From assembly GCA_964529155.1 (NCBI GenBank), contig CAZGVV010000003.1, positions 1 to 51,014 on the forward strand: 51,014 nt of DNA, given 5' to 3'. The notes under the pieces were generated by a model. The model searched no databases, was not told the origin of the DNA, and saw nothing but the letters and a program-made list of their open reading frames with translations. The DNA comes from CAZGVV01 sp964529155. Its GTDB lineage: Bacteria; Pseudomonadota; Alphaproteobacteria; Rickettsiales; SXRF01. Of this stretch, positions 43,342 to 51,014 are shown one piece after another. The number at the start of each line of letters is the position of its first letter. Within the stretch, counting starts at the first letter, position 1. The position numbers and the translations under genes were made by a program.

Positions 43342-43698
43342 ATGAATTACATGTCTAATACATTTGATCATTCTGTAGGCTTACATGTACGGCGTTTGCG
43401 CCTGATGCGAGGCATGACACAGCAGGAATTAGCGCGTTTGATGCGGGTGTCGTTTCAACAGGTGCAGAAATATGAGCGGGGCATCAATAAGCTGAGTTTT
43501 GAGCGCGCACATTTTTTGAGTACATTATTTTGTGTATCGCTCAATAACCTTGCCGGAGGTAACGAAGCCAGAATGCTTGAGGACGGGCCGGACCGTCAGG
43601 CACTGCGGCTGTTGCAGGCATTTCAAACAGCAAGCGTCGAACATCGTGCGATAATTTGTATGCTGGCAGAGGCATTGGGGGAGAAGGCGTTAGGGTAA
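43342..43698 (+). CDS. XRE-family transcriptional regulator
   Basis: A 118-residue protein. Residues 10-65 form the helix-turn-helix: VGLHVRRLRLMRGMTQQELA then VSFQQVQKYERGINK. This pattern is common in alphaproteobacterial small XRE regulators. ATG 43342 and ATG 43351 are both possible starts. No partner toxin is adjacent; the divergent S24/XRE gene is its only neighbour, and trpD converges from the other side. Confidence 0.85.
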   Translation: MNYMSNTFDHSVGLHVRRLRLMRGMTQQELARLMRVSFQQVQKYERGINKLSFERAHFLSTLFCVSLNNLAGGNEARMLEDGPDRQALRLLQAFQTASVEHRAIICMLAEALGEKALG

Positions 43699-43746
43699 GG
43701 CTGGGAAGGGGTGGAAGTGCAAGAAAGAAATTCAGCATGACATTGT

Positions 43747-44775
43747 CTAACGTATGGCTTCCTGGCTCAATGTCACAAATTTTCGTAGCACACCAATGGC
43801 ACGGCCTTCGTCGATGGACTGAGCAGCGAGGATGGCGGCGTGTTTGAGGTCGGTGGCTTTACCAGCAATAACCAGCGCCGCGGCCGCGTTCAGGAGAACC
43901 GCGTCGCGGTAGGCGGTGCGTTCGCTGAGCAATAGGTCTGTCAGCAAGCGTGCGTTGTGCGTGGCGTCGCCGCCTTTGATGGCATCGAGTGAATGGCGCG
44001 TAAGGCCAGCGTCTTCCGGGGTGATTTCAAAACGGCGAATTTCGCCCTGATGCAATTCTACAATTGCTGAGGCACCGCTGATAGAGAGTTCGTCCGTGCC
44101 GTCGCGGCCATACACTACCCATGCGCGCTGTGTGCCGAGGGTTTTTAGTACCTGTGCTATCGGCTCAAGCCACGATTCGTCGTAAACGCCTAGCAATTGA
44201 TAGGCCGGCCGAGCTGGGTTAGACAAGGGGCCGAGTACGTTAAACACGGTGCGCATCGCCAGTTCACGGCGTACGGGTGCAACATGGCGCAAAGCGGCAT
44301 GATAGCGCGGGGCGAGCAGAAAGGAGAATCCACATTCACGCAGGGCGTGTTGCATGACGGCAGGTTCCACATCAATACGTGCCCCGAGTGCTTCCAGCAC
44401 ATCGGCCGACCCGCTTTGCGAGGATACGGCGCGGTTGCCGTGCTTGGCTACTGGCACACCGCAACCGGCTGTAACGAAGGCGACGGCGGTGGAAATGTTC
44501 AGTGTGCCATGCCCGTCTCCGCCGGTACCGCAGGTGTCGAGTGTGGGCTCGGGGAAGGTGAATTTAGTGGCTTTAATGCGCAACACTTCCGCGCCACCGG
44601 CGATTTCTTCCGGTGTTTCTCCTTTGGCACGCAAGCCAAGCAAAAATGCACCCATTTGCGCCGGTGTGGCGCCGCCGTTCATAATAATCTGAAATGCTCT
44701 TGCTGATTGCTCATGCGTTAAGTGCTGCCGATTGGCAAGCAGTAACAGTAGGGGTTGGATGGCGTTATCGGTCAT
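43747..44775 (-). CDS. trpD: anthranilate phosphoribosyltransferase
   Basis: A 342-residue enzyme of tryptophan synthesis that joins anthranilate to PRPP. The signature DTCGTGGDGHGTLNISTA (PRPP site) near residue 79 and KHGNRAVSSQSGSADVLEALG near residue 107 are intact. Its ATG overlaps the trpG stop (ATGA, 44772-44775). trpE and trpC, the usual partners, are not in the window. Confidence 0.95.
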   Translation of the reverse strand: MTDNAIQPLLLLLANRQHLTHEQSARAFQIIMNGGATPAQMGAFLLGLRAKGETPEEIAGGAEVLRIKATKFTFPEPTLDTCGTGGDGHGTLNISTAVAFVTAGCGVPVAKHGNRAVSSQSGSADVLEALGARIDVEPAVMQHALRECGFSFLLAPRYHAALRHVAPVRRELAMRTVFNVLGPLSNPARPAYQLLGVYDESWLEPIAQVLKTLGTQRAWVVYGRDGTDELSISGASAIVELHQGEIRRFEITPEDAGLTRHSLDAIKGGDATHNARLLTDLLLSERTAYRDAVLLNAAAALVIAGKATDLKHAAILAAQSIDEGRAIGVLRKFVTLSQEAIR

Positions 44776-45341
44776 ATCCCCTTCAGGAAGTTCTCAATAA
44801 TGGCGTGGCCGTGTTCGCTGGCGATGGATTCGGGGTGGAATTGGACGCCGTGGAGGTTGTGCTTACTATGGGCAAGGCCCATGATGATGCCGTCTTCAGT
44901 TTCCGCGGTGATGGTGAGGTCTTTTGGTAAGGTGCTGCGTTCAACAATAAGGGAGTGATAGCGCGTGGCGCTGAAGGGGCTGGGTAGGCCTTGAAATACG
45001 CTTTTGCCCATGTGGGTGATAGGGCTGACTTTCCCGTGCATCGGGGCGGGGGCGCGGATGACGTGGCCGCCAAAGACCTGGCCAATAGCCTGATGCCCTA
45101 GACATACGCCAAGCAACGGCACGCGGCCTGCAGCGGATTTGATGAGGTCCAGGCAAATGCCGGATGCATCCGGTGTGCCGGGGCCGGGGGAAATGACGAT
45201 ACCGTCTGGTTTAGTGGCGAGTGCGGCCTCTACGGTGATTTGGTCATTGCGTTCTACCTGTACCTCCGCACCGGCCTCGGCCAGGTAATGCAGGAGGTTG
45301 TAGGTGAAGCTGTCGTAATTATCGAGAAGAAGGATGCGCAT
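44772..45341 (-). CDS. trpG: anthranilate / aminodeoxychorismate synthase glutaminase subunit
   Basis: A 189-residue class I glutamine amidotransferase. The catalytic Cys is in LLGVCLGHQAIG, and the His-Glu pair is in GVQFHPESI. It supplies ammonia to TrpE (or PabB). It overlaps trpD by 4 bases, so the anthranilate role is most likely, though such subunits often serve both enzymes. Confidence 0.93.
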   Translation of the reverse strand: MRILLLDNYDSFTYNLLHYLAEAGAEVQVERNDQITVEAALATKPDGIVISPGPGTPDASGICLDLIKSAAGRVPLLGVCLGHQAIGQVFGGHVIRAPAPMHGKVSPITHMGKSVFQGLPSPFSATRYHSLIVERSTLPKDLTITAETEDGIIMGLAHSKHNLHGVQFHPESIASEHGHAIIENFLKGI

Positions 45342-45364
45342 GCTGTGGAGTATAACATGCAGGA

Positions 45365-46468
45365 TTAGTTATTAAACCGGAAATGCAATACGTCGCCATC
45401 GCGCACCACGTATTCTTTGCCCTCGAGCCGCATTTTTCCTGCGTCTTTGGCGCCTTGCTCGCCGTTGCCTTTGACGTAGTCGTCGTAGGCGATGGTTTCG
45501 GAGCGGATGAAGCCTTTTTCAAAATCGGTATGAATAACACCCGCTGCTTGCGGAGCAAGCGCACCGCGTTTAACGGTCCAGGCCCGGGTTTCTTTGGGGC
45601 CAACGGTAAAGAAGGTGATGAGGTCAAGTAAGCTGTAGCCAACGCGGACGATGCGGGCGAGACCGGTTTCTTTTAAGCCGAGTGCATCAAGGAATTCCTG
45701 TTTTTCTTCCTGTGTAGGAAGCATGGCGATTTCCGATTCGATTTTCGCAGAAATGACGACGCATGAGGCGCCTTGTTTTTTGGCTTCCTGCTCCACTTGC
45801 TTGGACAGCGCATTGCCGTCAGCGGCACTGGCTTCATCTACATTGCAGACGAAGAGGACGGGCTTGGCGGTTAAGAGTTGCAGCATTTTGAATTGGCGGG
45901 CATCGGCGGTGTCGGTGGGTTTATACGCGCGGGCGGGTTTGCCTTCGGCGAGGAGTTTGATCACCGGCTCAGCAACGCTTACAGCGGCTTGCATGTCTTT
46001 GTCGCCGCCTTTGGCTTTTTTCTGCATGTTGGTTAAGCGTTTTTCCATGCTCTCCAAATCTGCCAGGATCAATTCGATTTCCACCACCTCAGCATCGCGC
46101 AGGGGGTTTACCGAGCCTTCGACGTGGGTGATATTGTCGTCTTCGAAACAGCGTAGCACGTAGATGATGGCGTCTACTTCGCGGATGTGGGAGAGGAATT
46201 CATTGCCTTTGCCTTCGCCTTTGCTGGCGCCTCGCACAAGGCCGGCGATGTCTACGAATTCCAGCTGTGTGGGCAGGATGACGGCAGAGCCCGCTATTTT
46301 GGCGAGGATTTCCAGGCGCGGGTCGGGAACGGCCACGCGGCCGGTATTAGGTTCGATGGTGCAAAACGGATAATTAGCCGCCTCCGCCGCTGCCGTTTGT
46401 GACAGCGCGTTAAAAAGCGTGGATTTGCCTACGTTAGGTAGACCGACGATGCCGCAGTTGAAGCCCAT
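45365..46468 (-). CDS. ychF: redox-regulated ribosome-associated GTPase/ATPase YchF
   Basis: A 367-residue Obg-family NTPase. The G1 loop is GLPNVGKS at residues 9-16, G3 is DIAGLVRGAS, and the ATP-preferring G4 variant region follows. A TGS domain lies near residues 280-365 (TFFTVGPKETRAWTVKRG; ends VLHFRFN). YchF binds ribosomes and is involved in stress responses. Confidence 0.95.
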   Translation of the reverse strand: MGFNCGIVGLPNVGKSTLFNALSQTAAAEAANYPFCTIEPNTGRVAVPDPRLEILAKIAGSAVILPTQLEFVDIAGLVRGASKGEGKGNEFLSHIREVDAIIYVLRCFEDDNITHVEGSVNPLRDAEVVEIELILADLESMEKRLTNMQKKAKGGDKDMQAAVSVAEPVIKLLAEGKPARAYKPTDTADARQFKMLQLLTAKPVLFVCNVDEASAADGNALSKQVEQEAKKQGASCVVISAKIESEIAMLPTQEEKQEFLDALGLKETGLARIVRVGYSLLDLITFFTVGPKETRAWTVKRGALAPQAAGVIHTDFEKGFIRSETIAYDDYVKGNGEQGAKDAGKMRLEGKEYVVRDGDVLHFRFNN

Positions 46469-46488
46469 GGCAAGGTGTGTAACGTAAA

Positions 46489-46977
46489 TTAAGCGCGAGG
46501 TCTAGAGGCAGCAGGCCTCTTTTCACGGACTAAATCACTTATGGCACGGACAGCAGCGGGTAATAGATTTTCTAATGTGTCCATGGCTATTACATTATCC
46601 ATGCTTCGTAGGCTCAAAATTTCTGATGGTCTTAATGAATGGAGATCATCATATACCATAACCTTTGTAACAGAGCCCTGAATCTGGCCAATTAAGGTGC
46701 GTAGGTCAGGTAAAGGAGAAGTGCCAGAATTAAGAGCTTGTTTTTCGCATTGTAATCCAAGTTCCGCATGGCCCGTAAGCACTACGGCATCATATTTTTT
46801 TGGATTGCCAGTAAGCTCATCTAGTGCTTTTTTCAATTCTTCTGGATTAGCAATTGTTTGCATATCGCTTTCGAATTTTTTTGTATTATTTAGTTCTACT
46901 TTAAGCCAATGCCCCACTCCGGTTGTGTCTTCAGGGCCAATAGAATGAAGGATAAGTAGTTTTTTATAGTTGCTCAT
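46489..46977 (-). CDS. hypothetical protein, 162 residues
   Basis: The family is not recognised. The sequence alternates strands and helices (LLILHSIGPEDTTGVGHWLK; YDAVVLTGHAELGL; VTKVMVYDDLHSL), like a Rossmann or flavodoxin-type fold, with a basic C-terminal tail. No catalytic motif is clear. It sits between pth and ychF, two universal genes, in an AT-richer stretch, so it looks like a later insertion into this conserved order. Confidence 0.6.
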   Translation of the reverse strand: MSNYKKLLILHSIGPEDTTGVGHWLKVELNNTKKFESDMQTIANPEELKKALDELTGNPKKYDAVVLTGHAELGLQCEKQALNSGTSPLPDLRTLIGQIQGSVTKVMVYDDLHSLRPSEILSLRSMDNVIAMDTLENLLPAAVRAISDLVREKRPAASRPRA

Positions 46978-47020
46978 AATATTTTCTTACAAATAAATAA
47001 AAATAAAAATAGTAAAATAT

Positions 47021-47587
47021 TTATATTTTGTCAATGGATAGTCTGTTCATAAACTCTGCCGCATCCCCCGCCAGCAGCATGGGGATATGCTTTGCCACTC
47101 CGCCTAGCCAGTTGTTCAGCGCCAGGCGCTCAGGCGGTAGGAAATCAGATAAAACATAGTCGGTTACGAGGTCCTTATCGCCGGGGTGGCCAATGCCAAG
47201 ACGGACGCGCCAGTAGTTCTGGCCGGCATGGGCGTCCAGGCTTTTGAGGCCGTTGTGGCCGCCGTTGCCGCCACCTTGTTTTACTCGGAGTTTGCCAAAG
47301 GGCAGGTCTAGCTCATCGTGGAGGACAATGAGTTTTTCCGGGGGGATTTTGTGATAGCGCATGAGTTCGCCCACCGGCTGGCCGGAGAGGTTCATGAAGG
47401 AGAGGGGTTTGATGAGTAAAACCGGGTTGCCTGCGATCTCGCCTTTGGAAAGTAACGCACCGGATTTTTGCGTGAAGCTGGGAAAGCCGTAAGCGGCTGC
47501 GATAGCGTCAATGGCCATGAAGCCAATATTGTGGCGATGGCGGGCATAAGAAGTGCCGGGATTGCCGAGGCCGGTGAGGAAAAACAT
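47021..47587 (-). CDS. pth: peptidyl-tRNA hydrolase
   Basis: A 188-residue enzyme that frees tRNA from stalled peptidyl-tRNA. Catalytic His 19 is in RHRHNIGF; NPG near residue 9, HDELDLPFGKLR near residue 90 and GGNGGHNGLKSL near residue 106 are intact. No Shine-Dalgarno sequence precedes ATG 47587: the bases just upstream, read on the minus strand, are pyrimidine-rich repeats of a hairpin-forming element. It follows rplY, as in many bacteria. Confidence 0.95.
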   Translation of the reverse strand: MFFLTGLGNPGTSYARHRHNIGFMAIDAIAAAYGFPSFTQKSGALLSKGEIAGNPVLLIKPLSFMNLSGQPVGELMRYHKIPPEKLIVLHDELDLPFGKLRVKQGGGNGGHNGLKSLDAHAGQNYWRVRLGIGHPGDKDLVTDYVLSDFLPPERLALNNWLGGVAKHIPMLLAGDAAEFMNRLSIDKI

Positions 47588-47594
47588 GATGAAG

Positions 47595-47644
47595 CGTGAA
47601 GCGTGAAGGGTGAAGCGTGAAGAAACTATACTTCACGCTTCACG
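47595..47644. repeat. hairpin made of repeated GTGAAGC words between rplY and pth
   Basis: The word GTGAAG recurs several times with a 7-8 base spacing. CTTCACGCTTCACG at 47631-47644 is fully complementary to the 14 bases at 47595-47608, and 13 of its bases also match 47610-47622 with an 8-base loop (AAACTATA). It lies 7 bases from the pth start codon. Confidence 0.75.
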
Positions 47645-47656
47645 TATTGCGCATCA

Positions 47657-48313
47657 CTATTTTTTATCGTCTTTCTTCGCGTCTTTAGCGGCGTCAGCAG
47701 CAGGAGCGGCAGCGGCGTCAGCAGCGGCGGCCACTGGTTTTTCTTCTTCAGCGGAGCGGCCGGCGATGGTGGCGATAGTGAAGTTACGTTTGATCACCGG
47801 GGTGACGCCATCCGGCAGTTTTACGCTTTCGATGTGGATCGACGCGCCGATTTCCAAGCCAGCGACGCTGATTTCGATAACCGAAGGAATGGATGATGCT
47901 TTGCATACGAATTCGATTTCGTGACGCACCACGTTGAGCACACCACCGCGCTTCAAGCCGGGGGATTTTTCGTGGTCTTTGAATTTCACAGGGACATCCA
48001 CGCGGATGGTGGTTTTGTCGTCCACTTTCAGGAAATCCACGTGTTCGATCATGTCGGTGACTGGGTGGAACTGCACGTCGCGTGGCAGGGCTTGCACGGT
48101 TTTGCCGTCCAGGTTGAGCTGGAGCAATTTGCTGCGGAAGCGGCCTTTCTGGTATTGCAAGCGCACGTCATTGGCTGGCAACGCGAGCGAGGTGGCTTCG
48201 TCCCCTTTGCCATATAATACGGCAGGAATTTTGCCTTCCCGGCGCAACGCACGGGCGACACCTTTGCCCGCATTGGTGCGAGTTTCAGCTTTTAGGGTGG
48301 GAAGTGCAGACAT
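47657..48313 (-). CDS. rplY: 50S ribosomal protein L25/general stress protein CTC
   Basis: A 218-residue protein from ATG 48313 (MSALPTLKAETRTNAGKG); GGAG lies 7 bases upstream, and an earlier in-frame ATG at 48385 lacks support. The N-terminal L25 domain binds 5S rRNA and the C-terminal beta domain defines the CTC form. An Ala/Lys-rich acidic-basic tail ends the protein. It is followed by pth. Confidence 0.95.
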   Translation of the reverse strand: MSALPTLKAETRTNAGKGVARALRREGKIPAVLYGKGDEATSLALPANDVRLQYQKGRFRSKLLQLNLDGKTVQALPRDVQFHPVTDMIEHVDFLKVDDKTTIRVDVPVKFKDHEKSPGLKRGGVLNVVRHEIEFVCKASSIPSVIEISVAGLEIGASIHIESVKLPDGVTPVIKRNFTIATIAGRSAEEEKPVAAAADAAAAPAADAAKDAKKDDKK

Positions 48314-48416
48314 AAACAATCTCCTACGATTCAGGCGAGTATAAGGTGAAAAAGGGTGGAATTTATAGCGGCATCCGGGGAACACGTCAATTGCTAATGT
48401 TGTTGAAGTGGGCGGC

Positions 48417-48884
48417 CTAAAAGTTGCGGGCTGCGGCTGGGGCCATTCTTGCTATATGGGCTTGAAAAACAGTAATAAAAGATCTGTTTGCGGGGGAATT
48501 ATCTGCGGCTGAACGGCAAGTAAGGGTAAAAGAATCGCCGTCTTGCCCTAATTGTATAGTAAAGCCTGACTGTTTGCTGAAAGCGGAAAGACCTTCCGCG
48601 AGCATCGCTACGTACGCAGCCACATCCCTTTGCTTACGAAGGCATTCTGGTTTTAATGGAATGATTATTTGTGTCCTTCCATCGTCCGGGTCGTCAGATA
48701 TAGTTCTTAGTTCTATTTGTCCGATAGCGCTCGCCAATTCTTTTTGGATGCGCTCGTTTACATATTGATGTAACTCGAGGGTATTTACTAAGTTTAGCTG
48801 CTTTTTGCCTGCGGTTGTTAAGCGAATTATGGGGGTTCCATCACTGCCTTCATAGCCTTCATATGATTCTACTATAGCTGGCAT
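48417..48884 (-). CDS. hypothetical protein, 155 residues
   Basis: The family is not recognised. It begins MPAIVESYEGYEGSDGTPII and contains a central alpha/beta region with RTQIIIPLKPECLRKQRDVA and a C-terminal helix. No signal peptide or membrane segment is seen. It lies between prs and rplY. Its composition looks less codon-biased than the flanking housekeeping genes, as for the 162-residue protein near ychF. Confidence 0.55.
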   Translation of the reverse strand: MPAIVESYEGYEGSDGTPIIRLTTAGKKQLNLVNTLELHQYVNERIQKELASAIGQIELRTISDDPDDGRTQIIIPLKPECLRKQRDVAAYVAMLAEGLSAFSKQSGFTIQLGQDGDSFTLTCRSAADNSPANRSFITVFQAHIARMAPAAARNF

Positions 48885-48934
48885 ATGCTTACCCTGATGA
48901 ATAGTTAAAGCTTATATACACATATATTGATTAT

Positions 48935-49867
48935 TTAGTCAAATAAACTCGACACGGAATGTTCTTCGCTGATGCGCCGCACCGCTTCGGCCAGGAGGGG
49001 GGCGAGGCTGAGTACGCGGACTTTTTCACAAGCGCCTGCGGCTTCGGTGCTGAGGATGGTGTCGGTAGCGACGACGGAAGACAGGCTGGAGTTGGCGATG
49101 CGTTCAAAGGCGGGGCCGGAGAACACACCGTGGGTGACATAGGCGGCAACGCCGGATGCGCCTGCTTTGGTGAGTGCGTCGGCGGCGTTGCAGAGTGTGC
49201 CGGCGGAGTCGACGATGTCGTCGATCAAAATGCAGTAGCGGCCATCGACTTCACCGATGATGTTCATGACTTCAGAATGTCCGGCACGGTCGCGGCGTTT
49301 GTCTACGATGGCAAGGTCTGTGCCCAGGCGTTTGGCAAGCGCGCGCGCGCGTACCACGCCGCCCACGTCAGGCGAGACGACGACAAGGTTGTCGCCGGTA
49401 TGGTGTTCTAAAATATCACGGGCAATGACGGGTTGGGCGTACAGATTGTCAAGCGGGATGTCGAAGAAGCCTTGTATTTGTCCAGCGTGTAAATCCACCG
49501 TAAGCACGCGATCCGCTCCGGCAGAGGTGATGATATTAGCGACGAGTTTTGCCGTGATGGGTGTGCGTGGGCCGACTTTGCGGTCTTGGCGGGCGTAACC
49601 GAAATAGGGAATCACCGCCGTGACGCGGCGTGCCGATGCGCGTTTCAATGCATCAAGCGTGACTAGCAATTCCATGATATGATCGTTCGCTGGGAAACTG
49701 GTGGATTGAATGACGAACACATCTTCACCACGCACATTCTCCTGCACTTCAACAAACACTTCCATATCTGCAAAGCGGCGCACGGTGGCTTGCGTTAATT
49801 TGACGCCCAGATATTCGGCCATGGATTTAGCAAGAGGTGGATTGCTGTTGCAGGTGAGGAGTTTCAT
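48935..49867 (-). CDS. prs: ribose-phosphate pyrophosphokinase
   Basis: A 310-residue enzyme that makes PRPP from ribose 5-phosphate and ATP. The ATP-binding segment YFGYARQDRK, the metal-binding VDLHAGQIQGFF, and the PRPP-binding CILIDDIVDSAGTL are intact. AGGA lies about 8 bases before ATG 49867. PRPP feeds TrpD among many enzymes, but the genes are not in one operon. Confidence 0.96.
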   Translation of the reverse strand: MKLLTCNSNPPLAKSMAEYLGVKLTQATVRRFADMEVFVEVQENVRGEDVFVIQSTSFPANDHIMELLVTLDALKRASARRVTAVIPYFGYARQDRKVGPRTPITAKLVANIITSAGADRVLTVDLHAGQIQGFFDIPLDNLYAQPVIARDILEHHTGDNLVVVSPDVGGVVRARALAKRLGTDLAIVDKRRDRAGHSEVMNIIGEVDGRYCILIDDIVDSAGTLCNAADALTKAGASGVAAYVTHGVFSGPAFERIANSSLSSVVATDTILSTEAAGACEKVRVLSLAPLLAEAVRRISEEHSVSSLFD

Positions 49868-50177
49868 ATGCGTCCTGTTATATTAATGCGGCGGGGTGAG
49901 GCGGCGGACTATAACAAGCTGGCGTTGAATGTAAAACGTAAACTGTGCTATTTAAGCCGCAATCCTAATCAAATCAAACAAGGTTGTGCACAGCACCCCC
50001 GGTATGCAACCGAGATTGTGTTAAGTGCGGCAAAAATTGCCTAGTTATTCTGGTGGCAATAAAAAATAATATATATATAACAGAAAGTTGATCTATATGC
50101 CTAAATTTTAGGCAAACCGTCTTTATGCCAGCTTTATCCTATAAACTACCCCTGGGGGATAGTAGTTGTGCACATGG

Positions 50178-50186
50178 TTATCCACA
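50178..50186 (+). promoter_or_regulatory. perfect DnaA box
   Basis: TTATCCACA, equal to the classical DnaA-binding consensus. Two nearby words, TTGTGCACA at 49984-49992 and 50166-50174, differ at the third position and elsewhere. A lone box can occur by chance or regulate a nearby promoter. Confidence 0.45.
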
Positions 50187-50244
50187 GGCTCGGTGGATTA
50201 AAATGGGTGATCGTATTCATGCGATTGAAACTGCTTCATTAGTA

Positions 50245-50352
50245 AGGGGTGTTGGTGTTAGGAAGATGGGTGGGTATTAGTAAGAGGTAGGAAGTAATTT
50301 TTCTCTTCACCTCTTCCTAACACCAACACCCCTGTCTAACACCAACACCCCT
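50245..50352. repeat. long inverted repeat with a duplicated right arm, next to the uvrC start
   Basis: The 22 bases at 50245-50266 are perfectly complementary to 50312-50333. Sixteen bases of the right arm recur as a direct repeat at 50337-50352, so the left arm can pair with either copy. The words GGTGTT and AAGAGGT recur within. The element ends 8 bases before ATG 50361. Confidence 0.85.
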
Positions 50353-50360
50353 TTTCTTCT

Positions 50361-51014
50361 ATGACCCCCACACTCGAAGGCGTAAAAGCGATTCGTGATG
50401 CGTTGGCGAACATGCCAACATCGCCTGGGGTGTATCGCATGCTGAGTGCGGCTGGCGATATCCTCTATATCGGAAAAGCGAAAGTGTTGAAGGCGCGTGT
50501 GAGTAGTTACGCTAACATCACGCAGCTGCCAATCCGTCTGCAGCGCATGGTGAGCGCGACGCGTTCGATGGAATACACGCTTACCGGATCAGAGGCGGAA
50601 GCGCTGCTGTTGGAAGCGACGCTGGTGAAGGCGCACCAGCCGCGTTATAATATTTTGCTCAAGGACGATAAGTCTTATCCCTATTTGCGTTTTTCAGGAA
50701 AGCATACCTATCCACGGCTGGAAAAATACCGGGGCGCGCGCTCCGAGCCGGGGGAGTATTTCGGGCCATTTGTATCGGCAGGCGCTGTGGATGAAACAAT
50801 TGCATTGTTGCAAAAGGCTTTTTTGCTGCGCGTGTGCTCGGACACGGTGTTTCGTCACCGCACTCGGCCGTGTTTGCAATACCAGATTAAGCGGTGCAGC
50901 GCGCCATGTGTGAATTATGTGACACCAGAGCAATATAGTGGGTTGCTCAGTGCAGCGCGAAAATTTTTGCGTGGTGCAGGCGACGAGGTGCAAAAGCAAT
51001 TGGCATCCGAGATG
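50361..51014 (+). CDS. uvrC: excinuclease ABC subunit C (5' part; runs off the window)
   Basis: Open from ATG 50361 to the window end, 218 codons. The N-terminal GIY-YIG nuclease domain is intact: MPTSPGVYRML, DILYIGKAKVLKARVSSY, and the following LLKDDKSYPYLRF. FGPFVSAGAV and the cysteine pair region (RPCLQYQIKRCSAPCV) also match UvrC. No Shine-Dalgarno sequence is visible; the upstream bases are a pyrimidine-rich end of an inverted repeat. UvrC makes both cuts in nucleotide excision repair. Confidence 0.93.
   Translation, partial: MTPTLEGVKAIRDALANMPTSPGVYRMLSAAGDILYIGKAKVLKARVSSYANITQLPIRLQRMVSATRSMEYTLTGSEAEALLLEATLVKAHQPRYNILLKDDKSYPYLRFSGKHTYPRLEKYRGARSEPGEYFGPFVSAGAVDETIALLQKAFLLRVCSDTVFRHRTRPCLQYQIKRCSAPCVNYVTPEQYSGLLSAARKFLRGAGDEVQKQLASEM

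Larger units (their letters stand above)
49868..50360. other. 493-bp divergent intergenic region between prs and uvrC
   Basis: The longest non-coding stretch in the housekeeping part. It contains an AT-rich run at about 50064-50081, a hairpin with GCCTAAA/TTTAGGC arms near 50099-50113, a perfect DnaA box at 50178-50186, two TTGTGCACA words (49984 and 50166) and, at its right end, a long inverted repeat. Both prs and uvrC promoters must lie here. Confidence 0.6.

Overview
The window looks like a chromosomal segment from an alphaproteobacterium of moderate base composition. The strongest clue is the block rpmF-plsX-fabH-ihfA-merR (42.6 to 39.0 kb, minus strand), an arrangement typical of that class. 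Full-length ychF, pth, rplY (CTC/L25 form), prs, trpG-trpD and the 5' part of uvrC support a normal chromosome. A chemotaxis receptor, tryptophan genes and surface-glycan genes argue against a highly reduced endosymbiont, although ankyrin and two-partner-secretion proteins fit a host-associated or predatory life. The genus cannot be named from sequence alone. Ten Ns at 21632-21641 mark a scaffold gap.

Layout. (a) 1-8121, plus strand: a tightly coupled accessory operon. It contains the 3' end of one gene, a 959-aa protein with a zincin-like HEIGH domain and a C-terminal vWA domain, a 168-aa collapsed ankyrin protein, a 423-aa ankyrin protein, a 993-aa MoxR-like AAA ATPase and a 110-aa protein of unknown family. 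Four of the five junctions are 4-base ATGA overlaps. The ankyrin-type genes share one unrecognised C-terminal module, present three times. This is the best candidate for an undescribed system. (b) 8.2-16.5 kb: metal P-type ATPase, LigB-type dioxygenase, a 145-bp palindromic element, a chemotaxis receptor, small proteins (YdcH-like, RRM, VF530) and a fatty acid hydroxylase. (c) 16.6-27.3 kb: genes on alternating strands that look like surface-sugar or lipid modification (DegT aminotransferase, two methyltransferases, two PhyH dioxygenases, a beta-propeller hydrolase-like protein, WbqC, a NeuD-like acetyltransferase broken by the gap, a SEC-C/TPR/GT41 protein, and a Bcr/CflA transporter). (d) 27.5-30.9 kb: a decayed accessory stretch ending at tRNA-Ala(CGC). 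It holds a GNAT protein, a TrmH-type pseudogene, a two-gene cassette of unknown function flanked by imperfect direct repeats, and an exported PepSY-like protein. (e) 31-38.8 kb: a SapC-family protein and a two-partner secretion pair (TpsB then TpsA) with an outward palindrome upstream. (f) 39-51 kb: housekeeping genes. Several intergenic spaces here hold long hairpins built from short repeated words, two of them touching the start codons of pth and uvrC.

How the genes work together: in (a) the MoxR ATPase probably acts on or with the vWA/metallopeptidase partner, with the ankyrin proteins as recognition subunits; this is inference from family precedent. In (e) TpsB exports TpsA. In (f) PlsX and FabH start phospholipid and fatty acid synthesis, and TrpG/TrpD act at the start of tryptophan synthesis. 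Base composition, database similarity and promoter strength were not computed; all calls come from reading the sequence and the translations.
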